Assembly: GCA_001179505.1 (NCBI GenBank) | Contig: CDMY01000571.1 | Coordinates: 50,841-114,840 of the forward strand | Length of the DNA: 64,000 nt | Source: Vitrella brassicaformis | Lineage: Eukaryota > Sar > Vitrellaceae | Direction: 5' to 3' | In this document: positions 33,880 to 46,100 of the stretch, piece after piece | How the letters are laid out: each line of letters begins with the position of its first letter | Numbering within the stretch: the first letter of the stretch is position 1 | Program-made: the position numbers and the translations under genes | Notes under the pieces: model-generated | What the model saw: only the letters and a program-made list of their open reading frames with translations | The model's database searches: none | Told to the model about the DNA's origin: nothing

Positions 33880-35520
33880 TCGCGGGAGGATTTGTGTGTG
33901 AAGGTGCTACCGTGTTGCTTTGGGTGCCCCTGTCGGCGGCAGATTCCTGAGGCGGCTACAAGCGCACAACAAGAGACACCAGCAGACAGACGGATCAGGG
34001 CACGGCACGGCACTCAAGCTTTGGGGGGAGGGCAGTGTTCTGTATATGCGTACCTTCTGAATCTGAGTGGTCTTGTCGTTCTTCTCCTTGGTGTCGGCCT
34101 GCCTTTTTCTGTGGGCAAAGGAAATTGGCAGGTGTGTGTGCATGATGTCTCATGGATGTGTGTCCGTGTACTTGGCGGCCCCGTGCTGCTCCAGCTTCTG
34201 GTCGGGCAGGGAACAGGGAGGGAGACATGAGTGGGAGAGATATGCGACTCATTAATCGGGCCTCACCTTGTGGATGCCGTCCATTCGTTTGGTGACCTCC
34301 TTCAGGCCGCTTGTCATGCTCACCTGCGGGAAGGCAAGGCTAGATGGGTCCCCCACCTAATTATGGTGATGTCTCCCTGTCTCCCTCCTCGATACCCACC
34401 CTCAGGCCGCTTCCCACGGGGGTGGTGTCCTCTTTCTTGGCCCCAGGAGGACGGCGCTTGACGGCACCACCACCACCGGCAGCAGCGGCAGCAGCGGCAG
34501 CGGGCTCCGCATCCTGTCGGACAGTCGGCACGCAGCCGTGCAAGACTCAGGGTGATACACATCCACACAAGAGTCTCTTCCCCATTTCCTTGGTGGTCAC
34601 CATCTCCGTCTCGTACAGTTCCTCGTCCATATTCAACCAACCTGTGGCGCCGCCAGCAGCGGCAGCGGCAGCGGCAGGCTCCTCAAAGAGGGTCTGCACC
34701 ACACACACGGAGACTCAGCAAGGACCCAGGGGGTCTATCAGGTTCTGTCTCTCTCCCACAGGCAACATAGTCCCTCGGCCGTTGAATGTCCCTCGGCTCT
34801 CCCTCTCCCTGCCCCCTCGGGCCCTCCCCTCCCGCCGACGTCCCAGGCTCTCGTCAGCGCGGCGGCACCTTTCGAGGTACGCCTGGATCTCCCTGGGGGA
34901 CGTCGGCGGCGAGGGGTTGGGGTACCCCCCATTCCATTTCCACGCGGCCGGCTCGCTGCTCACACACAGACACACAAGACAGACACGGCGAGACAGCCTG
35001 ACAGACAGCTGGCACAGCCTTCTCCCTCTCTCCCTTATGTGGCCTTTGGTCGGAGGGCAAGGCTCTGCATCATGATCTGCACCGTCGGCAAGCAGCGCAA
35101 AGGCCAGCGGTTCGACCGGAATTCGATCTCTTTTCCCTCACACCACACAAGACAAACCTCTCCCGTCTTTCAGGGCTTGTGGTTTTGGGTATCCTCCTTC
35201 TTACCGGCGTCTCTGTCGCCTGGCTGCGCTCATAGAGCGCAATATCGTCGAGGGGCGGATGCCGCTCGACCTTCTCCTGCAACTCTGCTGGCCACTCAAA
35301 ATGCGTCACCTGCTGTTGGTCTGATAGCCAGGGGATCTCGAGGAGGTCATCCACCAGGCAGTGCAGAACGGGAAGAAGATGAGAAAAGGCCAGGCAGATA
35401 TAAAATGTAGACGGCGATGAGGGCTGCAAGGCCAACTTGTTGAACCGACTGCGCACACATACAGATACACACACACACCACAGTGTTAAGCTGTGCCATT
35501 GATGCGCCCCAACCACCCCT
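33880..35520 (-). pseudogene. Coiled-coil family copy P3 (lost splice donor)
   Basis: Minus-strand blocks in order: about 35460-35205 (LAFSHLLPVLHCLVDDLLEI ... ATETP, donor GTAAGA); 34955-34755 (EPAAWKWNGGYPNPSPPTSP, REIQAYLERCRRADESLGRR); about 34692-34590 (TLFEEPAAAAAAAGGATGWL); 34514-34405 (DAEPAAAAAAAAGGGGAVKR, RPPGAKKED); 34315-34265 (SMTSGLKEVTKRMDGIHK); 34205-34165 (KLEQHGAAKYTDTHP); and 34115-34055 (KKQADTKEKNDKTTQIQK). The plus-strand copy at 51432-52900 has the same module order. After the WLNMDEELYE exon the homologous donor AAGGTAACG reads AAGGAAATG here, so that exon cannot splice normally. Function unknown. Confidence 0.5.
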
Positions 35521-35699
35521 CCCTCTGTGGTCGCTTACGTGTTGGCCTGCTTGATGACTCCCCGGCCCATTCATTCACGCAGTCATGGTTGTGTCCTCTC
35601 TTGGTGTGCACCTGGCTGGTCTGCTGGCCTTGCCCATTTCGAGGAGGGAGCACCACACGGCAGGGCCGACATTCAGTGCGCAACGACACACACACATCA

Positions 35700-37880
35700 C
35701 TCAGTGGGGAGAGGGGGGGAAGCCCTCAGCCCCGCCCATCCCCACAACGATCTCTGGCTCGTGCAGTGGAGTGGAGGCAGCAGCAGCAGGTGGTGAAGGC
35801 GGTCGTGATGCTAGTGTACAACTTGGCGAGCCAGCTGGGCTTCGGAGGCTGCAGGGACACAACAGAGAGAGACATGTGATATGACACGATGCGCCAGCAA
35901 GCACAGGCAGCTCGCCAGAGGCCCAGTGTGTGTTTGTGTGTATACTGTGTCTGTTTGTGTGGATTTGTGCCGCAGGTTGGCAAGTTTCTCCAAGCCCTTC
36001 TGCCACGCTTCAGCCACCTCCCGCCTAAAGTGGGAGACAGGTGGGGTGTGGTGAAGTAGAGAGGGGAGGGCTTTGGTGTGCATGATGTTCCACCCACGGC
36101 TTGTCAGTGTACCTCCTTCTCTCATCAATGTAGTCGCGGTCGAACTTCTGCTCACACCGACAGACAGACAGACAGACAGACAGAGATGGCTGATTTATGC
36201 GATCTGCTCGCTCAGTGGCGCCTACCCGGTGCGCTGGCTCCGGCCGAGGCACCGTAGTCGTCACAACATACGCAGGGGCCTGTGACGACAAGAAGTTCGC
36301 GTCGATGGTTGCCCAGAAGTGGTCGTGTCCCCCTCTCTCTGATGCTCACGGCCTTGGGTTTGGGCTGCGCAGCTGGCGCCAGGTCTTCCGTCTCTGCCCC
36401 CGGTGGCAGCACCTTGATGGCAGCGGCGGCGGGACCATCCATGCAACGCACCGCCTGCACAGCACACGCAATGCAGACGAAGGCATGTAGAACTCAGCTG
36501 TCATTGGCTTACTGGCCCGACAAAACGCACCTGGGGGAGACGCGGCCTGCACACACAGCACAGCAAATAGGTGGATGAGCCCATCCTTCGTCAAAGCCAT
36601 GCCGTGTTGGCTCTTACCACTGCTTTTAGCTGCGGCACCTTGGGGTTCGGCCGGCAGCCGCCTGTTGAAGTCAATCTGCCTCCGCGAAGAGCGGGGCGAT
36701 GTGGGCGGCGAGAGTTCGCGATGTCCCAGTTCCATTTCCAAGGGGCGGGACTCCTGCTCGCACAATAAACAGGACAGGCAGAATCCGATGCACACTGACT
36801 GCTTGCCCAGCTGCCCGTCTCCCGCTCGCCATTTTCGAGTCTCACGTGTCCTTTCCGCGAAGCGCGGGGCCCTGACCGTGGTCGTCTTGCATCATCTTTC
36901 GCAGCTGGGAGGCACTGGTGCAAACACCGTAGATATCGCAGCAGAAGAAGCAGACGTGGGCTGAGACTGCCGGGCTCTGCTCACACAGCAAACACAAAAT
37001 AGGCAGTAAGGTAGACACACGACTGGCTGCGTGGTTGTCTTCCTCTCGTCCTTTGCGAGTCTCACGTAGATGGAGTAAGCCTCCTGCATCATGTGCACGT
37101 CGCGGGGTGGGAAAGATGCAAGCAGATATAAAATGTAGACACCGATGCGGGCCACCTGGCTGAGCAAGGCCAAGCTTGGCTCGCCACGTGGCCTCTCCAT
37201 CATCCTTGGTCTCGCCGTCTGACTCGTCGCTGTCGATGAAGACGGAGAATTGGTTGCCCGCCAGTTTCTTCTTGCCCTTGGTGGGTGAGGCCGCGTAGGG
37301 GGAGCGAATTGGGGGCCACCCAGCCGTCAGCGTTCGCAGCACGCTCGCGCCGGGCCATCTGCACACGCGCACCAGCAGGCCAGACACACAGACAATTAGT
37401 CAGGCGTCCATGTGGTCGTGTGTGTGTGTCCATGCCTACCAGATTGACACAGGCTCCGCTGCGGATGGTATCCTCCTTGAGGAAGGGCAGCGGTATCAGC
37501 ACAGGCATGTGGATCCGGATCTCCCACTTGGTGATAGCTTCAAAGGAGGGAAGGTGGCCCTTTATGAAGGGAATCTTGGGGCCCTTGAAGTCCGACGGCA
37601 GCTTTGCCCACCTGACGTAGTCCTCTGCCTGCGACTTGCCACTCTCCCACGTGCCGTGGCAGCTCTCTGAACGAAACAGGGAGGTGAAGTTGCGCGATTC
37701 TCTGCACACACGCACACACATGAAGAGGCAGATGACAGCCGGTAAAGCAGACCGAACAGTGCTACCTTGGCACTTCCCGAAGGTAGGTGGTGAGCTCATC
37801 CATCGCGGCCTGCATCCCCTGCCCACCGACGGATGCACTGGCACGCACACAACCTGACAGCATGGTGAGGGAGCATGGCC
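35700..37880 (-). pseudogene. Coiled-coil family copy P2 and C-terminal remnants
   Basis: Minus-strand blocks: about 37685-37435 (DYVRWAKLPSDFKGPKIPF, RIHMPVLIPLPFLKED); 37370-37150 (KKKLAGNQFSVFIDSDESDG); 37150-37070 (RIGVYILYLLASFPPRDVHM); 36760-36600 (PLEMELGHRELSPPTSPRSS); 36460-36320 (AAAAIKVLPPGAETEDLAPA); 36150-36070 (KFDRDYIDERRRYTDKPWVE); 36030-35950 (EVAEAWQKGLEKLANLRHKS then TQTDT); and 35850-35760 (PSWLAKLYTSITTAFTTCCC). Module order parallels P3 and the fragment at 55.85-56.2 kb. After the Cys cluster the family ending EPEIVVGMGGAEG is in another frame, indicating a lesion. No continuous gene could be built. Confidence 0.4.
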
Positions 37881-37949
37881 ACAGAGGCAAACAGACATAT
37901 GATGACGGCATCAGAAGCTGACCTCAGCTATCTCTGGCGTGAGGAGAGG

Positions 37950-40035
37950 GCCTCTTGTCACGGCAATACGATAGCAGAAATTGTCACCATTCCGCCCACT
38001 GCGGGCAGCAACAGCAAAACAAGGCCGTCATGGCCTCCCACACGGTGGGCTTATTCTTTGCCTGTGGCACACATGAGACACATCCAGTGGTGGGTCAATA
38101 GTCGCAGCTTTGCTTTCCCTACCGCCGCGTCGGCTCTGGCCTCGGCCTTTCTGGCCTTTTACTTTGCTGCCGCCAAGGCTCGCCTACACAAACGTACACA
38201 CAGCAAGGTACGGCACTCCTGTCTCTTCTCAATCTGTCTGTCTGTCCCCCACTCACTTCTTCGCCCAATATTGGCCTTCAACGGCGTCCAGTGTGGCATC
38301 CTTGCCGGCAATGACGCCGTCCTTCTGGGCAATGGTCGCCTTGAGGTCAGCAATGGTGTCTTCCAGGGCCTGCATGGCAACCGAGAGAAGCCAACGAATG
38401 CATGGCATCTTGCCTTGGTTGCTGAGGTGTGGGTCAGTCACCTTGATTTCGGCCTCCTTCCTCGCGAGATAACTGGGGGGCTTCTCCACCCTCTCCCCGT
38501 TCCAGCCCTCCGCCTGCATTGCAACGAGGCAGACAAACGACAAAAGGCACTTACTCAGTCTCCGTGAGCTGGAGGGAAGGTGGTCGTGTCTGATTATGTG
38601 TCTAATTCGGGCCTTCCTTACCCCAAACTCCGTACAAATGAGGTACTGCCTGCAGCATACCAGCAGCGCAGCACACAGGAAGGAGGCCAGTCGCGAGTCT
38701 CCACCACTGTCTGTACGTGTGCAGACAGTCACTCCGAAGCCGCTCACCCGTCAATGAAGTCCGGGGGCAGAACGTAGTGGCGGTCTTCAAGTGCCATCTC
38801 GTCACACCACAATGGACACGCAGCAGGGCAGGGGCGCTCAGTGTGTGTCCGCTGCGCAAACGAGGATTCATCAAGAGGACAGCAAAAAGTGTTTGTCCGT
38901 CTCCGTTCTCGACGGCACTTGGAATTCTAGAAGGTCGCTTGTTCGCCCAGTATTGGCCTTCTACGGCGTTAATGTGGCGTCTTTCCGAGCGATGACGCCG
39001 TTCTGGCGGGCAGTGGTGGCGTTGAGCTCCGCAATGTGTCCTCGAGGGCCTGCAGGGGCAGCAGGGTAATGAGGAAAGCCAATATCTTGCCACGACTGCT
39101 GGAATATCACTCAGTCACCTTCGTCTCGGCCTCCTTTCTTGCCAGGTACCTCAGTGGCTCCTCCACCGTCTGCCCGTTCCACCCTGCCCACATGACAACA
39201 GACCAGAGATAAGAACTTCTTTCTCCACCGTCTCCATCCATAACACTTACCCATCGGGATGAAGGCATGAGCAGAACACGTCGCGAACAATGGGCACACA
39301 CTGGCAGAGGGCACCGGCGAGTGCACCCCACGCGTGGGCGTTTCTGGGGCCCGGCCAAGGTCGTCCTCACCGGCCAGACTGTGTTGGGTGAAGAGGCGCT
39401 GTGTTGGGTGATAATATGATGTGTAATTGGTCTGACGATGTCGAAAGGCAATTGCGGCTTGATGCGGCGAATTACAAAAGAAAGAGGAAACCGAAAAAGG
39501 CTCCGCGTCTCCAGCCTCCGTTCTCGACAGGATTTACTGGAGAGATTGCTCTGTGTCTTGCCTCCTCTTGCCCTCTCCCCGTTCCGTCCCTCCTCCTGCA
39601 CCTGCCTGCATCACAAGAAGCCAAAGAGCAGAAGACGAGAGCACTCACGCAGTTGGCGTGAGGTGGAAGGAAGGCATCTGTCGCCAGTTTCCGTACCGCG
39701 ATACAGCTTCCTCACCGCGAATCCCGTACACATGAGGTGGCTCATCAATGAAGTCCTGATGCAGGACTCGTCAGAAAGCAATGGGCACACAGAAGGGCAG
39801 CGGTGGACGAGTGCGGGCGCTTGGGGAGCCGGCCAAGGTCGTCAGTGCCGGCCAAGACTGCTGCCGTCGGCCAGGCTGAGCGATGCCGTGTTCGGGTGAT
39901 GAGACTAATAGCCACTGGTGGTCAGCAGGCCAGAGAGATGACCAGACGCTGTAGAATGGCGATCGTCGGCGAGTTGCGGCTTGACGCGAAAACAAACAGA
40001 AAAAAAGCCGTCTCCGTCTCCGAATCTCGCCGGGA
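37950..40035 (-). repeat. Tandem degenerate units of a coiled-coil family (copy P1)
   Basis: Three related stretches: 38250-38750, 38750-39250 and about 39250-40035. Shared minus-strand modules are YLARKEAE after WNG(E/Q), the coiled coil ALEDTIADLKATIAQKDGVI ... AVEGQYWAKK (38265-38380; a frameshifted version at 38940-39060), and blocks around GGCCAAGGTCGTC with nearby GCGGCTTGA (39355/39470 and 39835/39975). Below 38.2 kb follow KARKAEARADAA, preceded by an in-frame TAA, and PTVWEAMTALFCCCCP with a stop near 37.99 kb, matching the 3' end of the locus at 30.96 kb. The lesions differ between units. This looks like tandem duplication followed by decay. Confidence 0.5.
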
Positions 40036-40039
40036 TTCA

Positions 40040-40723
40040 TTTGGTTCTAACAGCCGCTGCGTGCAATGGGGTGTGACACGTACATCGATGTATTGAGGAG
40101 AAAAATCCCTTGCAACACCGAGAAACAGTCAATAAAGCGATCATGAATCAATAAAGCCACAGAGAAAGTTCTCCCCTATACACACATGCCCGCCCATAGA
40201 ATGAATGCAACCAAGTGCGACCACCACTGTGTGTGCGTCGCTCACGCGCCCGTTCGCACCTGAGCACGCCATGCATACCCACATCGTCTGTCTGTCTGTC
40301 TCTCTGCGACAACAAATACAATGTGCATCCTTCATCATCCATTCATCGCTCCACAAACTTAGTGCCTCCCTGTCTGTCTGTCCATGCACTAGTGATAAAG
40401 AGACACGTACATGCACCATGCACCCACACAGGCCAGGCGCAGGCATGCCTCACCTGTGCCACCGGTGGCAGCACGTCTAGATATCAGCCATCCATCCATC
40501 CATCCATCCACAAACCCATAAAGCGCACCAAATCAGCACGGTAGGTTGATAGATGTCAAAAAACGACTTGCTGCCACCCACACGCACCTGAACAAAACGG
40601 TGACCGACCTCCCCACCCACGCTGCCACTCAATCACACGCACCGAGGGAATACGCCATCGTGTGCTGCGTGTACCAATTCACCCATCCGCCATGGCTCCA
40701 TCCATCCGCCATCCAAATGACAG
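40040..40723. other. Intergenic gap with CATC and GTCT microsatellites
   Basis: (CATC)n at 40488-40510 and CTGT runs near 40285-40300 and 40370-40382. No gene seen. Confidence 0.45.
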
Positions 40724-42956
40724 TCACCAGAATAGTGGCCATTTCCTCCGTGGCGACAGGTTGTTGATGAGCAGGCCGACGACGCCCAGCACCACCCAGC
40801 CGATGAAGAAGGAGAACAACCACATCGACAGCTCCACCTTGGGCGTCGCCGCCACAAAAGCCACGGCCGCACTCGCCGCTGGCGGACAGGTGATGCCTGT
40901 AGGTGAAAAGCATACCCGGGTTGGCGTGTCTGTGTCCGTGTCTTCTGTGAGTACCGAAGAAGGCCATTCCTGCGATGATGATAGTCATGGTGAGGCTCAC
41001 GCCCAGCCAGTAGGGCAAGAAGGCTGGCAAGACAAACGTGTCACCTGATTCGATTTCACGTGCGCATCAAAACACCCACACACATGACATGAGTGGTGGA
41101 CAAACCGACATACGACCTCACGAGCTGAGCGTGTCTGTCAGTGTGCGCACCTTCGTCACCGGTAAGCAGCACTTCCAGCGGTTCGTCGCGATGCGGCCCG
41201 ATGCCGTGGGTGAAGAAGGCAAACACCGACGCAACCGTCAAGGCATACCTGCACACACACACACACACACATATTTCTGTCTGTCTGTGTGTCTGTCTGT
41301 GTTGAGGACACCCAAACACTTACAGTGTTGAAAGCAGCAGGATCCGTGGCTGGCCAAATGGAGACGACGGCGCCGTGAAATACATGGTCGCCTGCGAGCC
41401 CGCATCAGCAGACAGGTACACACATCCACCTGTGTCCCTCCCTCGCAGCCTGTGTCAGTCTCACCATGGCTCCAAACGGCCCAATCAGGTGGAAGGAGCT
41501 CTCGTCGATGAACGCCCCCTTGATGACGGCCGTCAGCAGGCTGAACGTGACGAAGACCTCCAGTGCAGCCAGCAGGCAGTGCCCCCCATCCAGCGGCCTC
41601 GCCCGCTGCCCCTTGCCGCCCCGCCATTTCTTGATGTATCGCCGGCAGTAGGCCCGCGGGTGTGCCGACAGCTTCCTGTACCGCTCCCTGATGTAGTCCG
41701 CCCAGCTCAGCTGCTGGGTCCGCGCCTCCCAGCTGAGCAGCCGCTGTGCCGACTTCGCTGACTCATCCAGCGTGGGTTTTCTGGTCGGGGGGACAGTAGA
41801 TGTGGAGGGTGCGGGCGCGGGCAGGGCGGTGGGGTGCTGCGCCTCCTGCTCCCGCAGCTCTTGCAGCCTCCTCGTGTGCCAGACGATGTGGTGCAGCTTC
41901 CGCCACCCATAAGACACCACTGCCGCCCGATGCCGCCTCAGTGCCGTCCTGGCAGCGCACATCCGCAGCTCCCACTGGAGGGCTCGCAGGGCGGTGTCGA
42001 GGTAGGCCTCGACCATGGGGCTCTTGACGCCCACTTTGTCCTCGTCGACGCGCCACTCCTTGCGGGTGTAGAAGACGAACACGGCCACGAGGGCCCGCTT
42101 GTCCTCAAACACGGGGAGGCTGTCGTAGTGGAAGTGGCTGGCCATCAGCAGCGGGCTGTTTGCCGCCATCTCCCGCTCCAGCTGCTCCATCCCCGAGATG
42201 CGCGGACCACTGGTGTTGTTGTTTGACCCCGCCGTAACGCCCAGCCGCCTGCGCATCGAGAAGATGGGGACGGCCAGGCTTGTGTGGAAGAGCTCGCCCG
42301 CGAGAGTGTCCATGGGCGTGGAGGGGTTCTCGGGGTCATCGAACAGCCTGTCGAGTATGCACCACTCCCTGGTGCCCTGCTGCCATGCCCGGCCGGCGGG
42401 GCCCTGGCCAACGGTGAGGGTGACGTCTTTGTCCTGCGGCATTGACGCGAAGGCCTGGAGCTTCTCTGGGTCGTCCCCAGCGCCGCTGTTGTGCCGGATG
42501 ACCACACTGTTGGGTGCCTGCCGCAACGCACCGGGCTGCTCATGATCGGGCTGCCACATCTCGCCGTAGATAAAGCCGCAGTCGTGCAGGATATTCTCAA
42601 GCTGCACCTGCAGGCACCGTTGAACCTGATCACACACACACACACACAGGCACGAACACAAGTATAGTGTCTGAGTGGTGAGACCACCCCAGCGCGTCTA
42701 CCTGTGTCACGTCATCTTTGCCGACCGCCTCATTGGACGCGCAGCCGAGAGAGGGGTGTGAGGGCAGCCTTGGGCTGGAGGGCGGATCACGCGGCGAGTC
42801 GACTTCGTTGACTGTGAGCACAAAGGGCTGAGATGGCGGTGGCGGGATGTCGGGGTCAGACAGCAGGGGCGTCGTGATGCTGCCACTGGACAAGGTCGAC
42901 GCGCTGCCTGTGGAGAAGGCCACTGACGCAAATTCCGTCGTTCGGCTTCTGAGCAT
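40724..42956 (-). CDS. GAF-domain plus HPP-family membrane protein, 6 exons
   Basis: Exons 42956-42702, 42625-41465, 41391-41324, 41248-41160, 41023-40955 and 40896-40724 join in phase to 604 residues from ATG 42956. Upstream in-frame ATGs exist (to 43361), but using them would overlap the divergent gene. Residues about 95-280 read as a GAF domain: LTVGQGPAGRAWQQGTREWC, ELFHTSLAVPIFS, KRALVAVFVFYTRKEW. A basic helical linker follows. From about residue 440 come the HPP membrane segments: SSFHLIGPFGAMVATMYFTA, PSSPFGQPRILLLSTLYALT, YWLGVSLTMTIIIAGMAFFG and WLFSFFIGWVVLGVVGLLIN, with the HPP-like motif SSPFGQPR. HPP proteins are integral membrane proteins; a nitrite transport role is described for a plant chloroplast member. 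A cytosolic sensory GAF fused to HPP is unusual. Confidence 0.82.
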
Positions 42957-43181
42957 GAGGACTGTGTGACAAAATGGGCGGATCTGAGCATTCAGTGATC
43001 CGTCCCACGCCCTCGGTGACCTGCGTCTGCCGTTGAAACACCTGAAGTGCGTCACATTCGTTTTGACGCCGATCCGAGCTCGGGCAAGGCGCGAAACGCT
43101 GCTGCCCCTCAAGCTCGCATTTCGAGAGGAAGAAAAGTAGAGAAGGGAGGGCGTCATAGGGGTGCCTGAGGCCGCCAGGCC
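42957..43181. promoter_or_regulatory. Divergent promoter region (GAF-HPP / F-box-like gene)
   Basis: If the minus gene starts at 42956 and the plus gene at 43182, 225 bp hold both promoters. If the minus gene starts further upstream (in-frame ATGs at 43150-43361) the genes overlap head to head. I see no core promoter motif. Confidence 0.35.
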
Positions 43182-46100
43182 ATGGATCCAGCTGAAAACC
43201 CCGCAGGTAGCGAAGTACAAAGCGCCTTTCGACAATTTGCCGCGTTTGACCGCTGCGTGCTCTTTGTTGCTCAGGAGCCGGGCAGGGTGGCGGCCCGTCG
43301 CTGCTCGAGCGCCTGCGAGAGACGCTCGCCAAGATCCACTCGGTGAGACCAAGTATTTCATTTCAGGCAAGGCGAATGCATGTCTGTGCCGTCAGGTTGC
43401 GTCATGTGTAGAGGAGGCCGAGAAGGTCATCACAGATACCATTAATGCAGGTGTCAGGCAGAGAAAACACCGGGCACGTCATGCCATTGTGTATGCGTGT
43501 GAGCATGTGTGTGTGTGTGTATGCAGGAGTGTGTGTTGCCGGCCGGCCGTCTGTCGGCTCTCCAGACCACTGTGAGCGATGCCCAGACGTCACTCAATGA
43601 CGCTGCGGCTCAGCTGTCCACTCTATCGCCCCCACACACAGACGCCGACACACACGTATGGGCGGCCCCCGGCACTTGCACACGGATGTTGGTGACTGAC
43701 TTCCATTGCTGTGTGTTTGTGCTCATTCAGCGATTTGATGGTGACGGCAAGTTGTTTCGGTGCATTCATCGGGCCAGCAGGTCGGTCAGTTCGAATGAGA
43801 CCGCAAAGGCGGCACAGCAAACAAGGGCAGTAAGTGCATCCCTCCTTTGCCAATCACCACACAAGGGGGCTCGCTCACACAAGGATGTCCTTTCTGTTGA
43901 TGTGACGGATGTGTCTCAGGTGTCCACAGGCGATGGGAAACGTGCACGTGTGACCACAGGCCCTCCGGCTGCTGCTGCTGCTGCTGCCGCTGGTGCTGCT
44001 GCTGGAGGTCCGCACATACAGCAACGCACCCACACGCTCACACAGATCGACCATCGTATTCTGTGTCGTCTTCAGGTGGCTCGGCTGGTGTAGCCGGTGC
44101 TGTGGCAGAGGAAGTGGAGAAGAAGACCACCACTATCGCTAAGGTAGACGACCTCCCCCAGACGCCACACACGCACGCACCTGTCGGTCACCGTGCCCAT
44201 TCTCCTGCTGTATGTCAAAAGTACGGCCGCCCGTGTCTGCCGGGTCTGCCTGAGGCCGTCATGGGCTACATGGGCTCCTTCGTCACCACCAAGACGGCAA
44301 TTCGGCTGTCCAAGGTCAACAAGGAGACCCACCAGAAGGCCACCGACGAGACATTCGGGGTATTCCGCTTCTTCTCTGTCGACACACATGAGAGCCACGC
44401 ATACGCCAAGATCAAGAAACTCCAAGATGTCAAACGTCTGGTGAGGGAAGGGCAGCAAAGGGAATGCACTCACACCCTTCTCTCTGTATGGTGCAGGGGA
44501 AGATCCACACAGCGCGCGTTGATCTGCACGCACCGAGTGTGTTGCCCTGTGTGGCACAGTGCCTTGAGGCGTCCAGGGCGACTCTGACGGAGCTCCGCTG
44601 CTTCTACGTGTCGTCCTCCTTCAACTCGCCGACCCCTGCCGCCCCTGGCGCCCCGGGCATGTGCATTGACTTCCCGAAGCTGACGCACATAGAGGCCTTG
44701 TCAGTGGAGTGGCTCAAATACTTCAGGTACGTATACCCGAACCGAGAAGGGCATGTGGGTATCCATCCGTTGACGCCGTTTCTCTGTCGCAGCACGCGGC
44801 GGTGGCGGTTTCCCGCCCTGACGACCCTGGAAATCGGCCATGAAGGCCATCAGGCGCCCAATTCCGTCGTGCAGCTGCTCAAGGCTTCGCCCAACATTCG
44901 ACATCTCTCTTTGAGCCGGGCCAACCTGCACGAGGACAGCACATGGGCCGGCTTCATCGCGGCCCTCAAGAACTGCCCTCACATCACCACCATCACCGGC
45001 CTGGAGCTGGAAATCGACAGCACCGACCGCGTCAGCCAGCTGATGGATGCTCTGAGCCACTGGAAGAAGCCGGAGAACAAAGGTGAGGTTGTCTCCACGC
45101 CGACGGCCTGATGCGGCATCATGCTGGTCCTGTCCTGTCATGTGCTGCATGGTCTCAGATGTGCGTAAGCAGCTGGTTCTCTGCTCGCGAGACCCGCTCA
45201 TCAACTGGGAGTACGGCCAGGAGGGGCCGGCCCCAGCCGACATCAACAAGTGGGCGGCCGAGGTCGGCTGCGACATCTGCTGGTCTGCCTACTCGGTGAC
45301 GGTCGACTGCAGCTTCACCCCCGAGACTGCCCACCCCGCACCCGACAACGTCATTGGCCAGGTCACAAAGGAGCTGGCAGAAGGGGCGCAGGTGGTGAGG
45401 GAGGGAGGGAGGGAGGGAGGGAGGGAGGACAGGTGTGAGGCCGCTCCATCAGACAAGGAATCCGCCCTTCTCTGTCTGTCTGAGTGCTTTGTGTTTCAGG
45501 TTGAGGTGAATCTCGGCGGCACACCTCTGCACGAGAGTTGGCGTGACAAGCTCGTCTTCCCGAACGCCGAGTCGCTCAGGATACGCGCTGAGCAACCAGC
45601 AGTGCTGGATAGCATCCCAGGCTGGCTCGTCGACGACGAGGGGGCAGTGAGCCGGCGCTTCCCGGCAGTCGAGAGTCTGGATGTTTCTCTGGATTCCCCC
45701 ACCTTCGCTGACATGCCTGCTGCCCCCAGCAAGCTCAGCGTGCTGTTCGGGGGCCTGACCTCAGTCAGAGAGCTCAGTTTCAGAAGTTTGCATAGCCTAG
45801 CTGTCGCCTGCGAGGTCCTGTCCTATCTCTCTGTCAAACAGCTAGAGCGTGTCAGTTTTGACGAGCAAGCTGAGATGGAATCCACCGAGTGGCCTGCTGC
45901 TGTGCCTGAGCAGTGGGCCCTCAGCTGCCCCCACATAGACAGCCTGTGGGTAGGCCGACTAGCCAGCAAGGTAGCCGTGCGGTCGTTCATCAAGCTGATT
46001 TTGACCCTGCGGCCAGCACAGGCAAAGCTCTATGCGTGTCTGCCTTCTGACGAGTTGGAGGGCCCTGACGGGCTCACAGCCATCCGCGCCTTCGCGTGGG

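Noticed and set aside
40205-40545. Microsatellite-rich region considered as a CRISPR-like or satellite array
   Set aside because: Only simple tetranucleotide runs; no spaced direct repeats with unique spacers, and the genome is eukaryotic.
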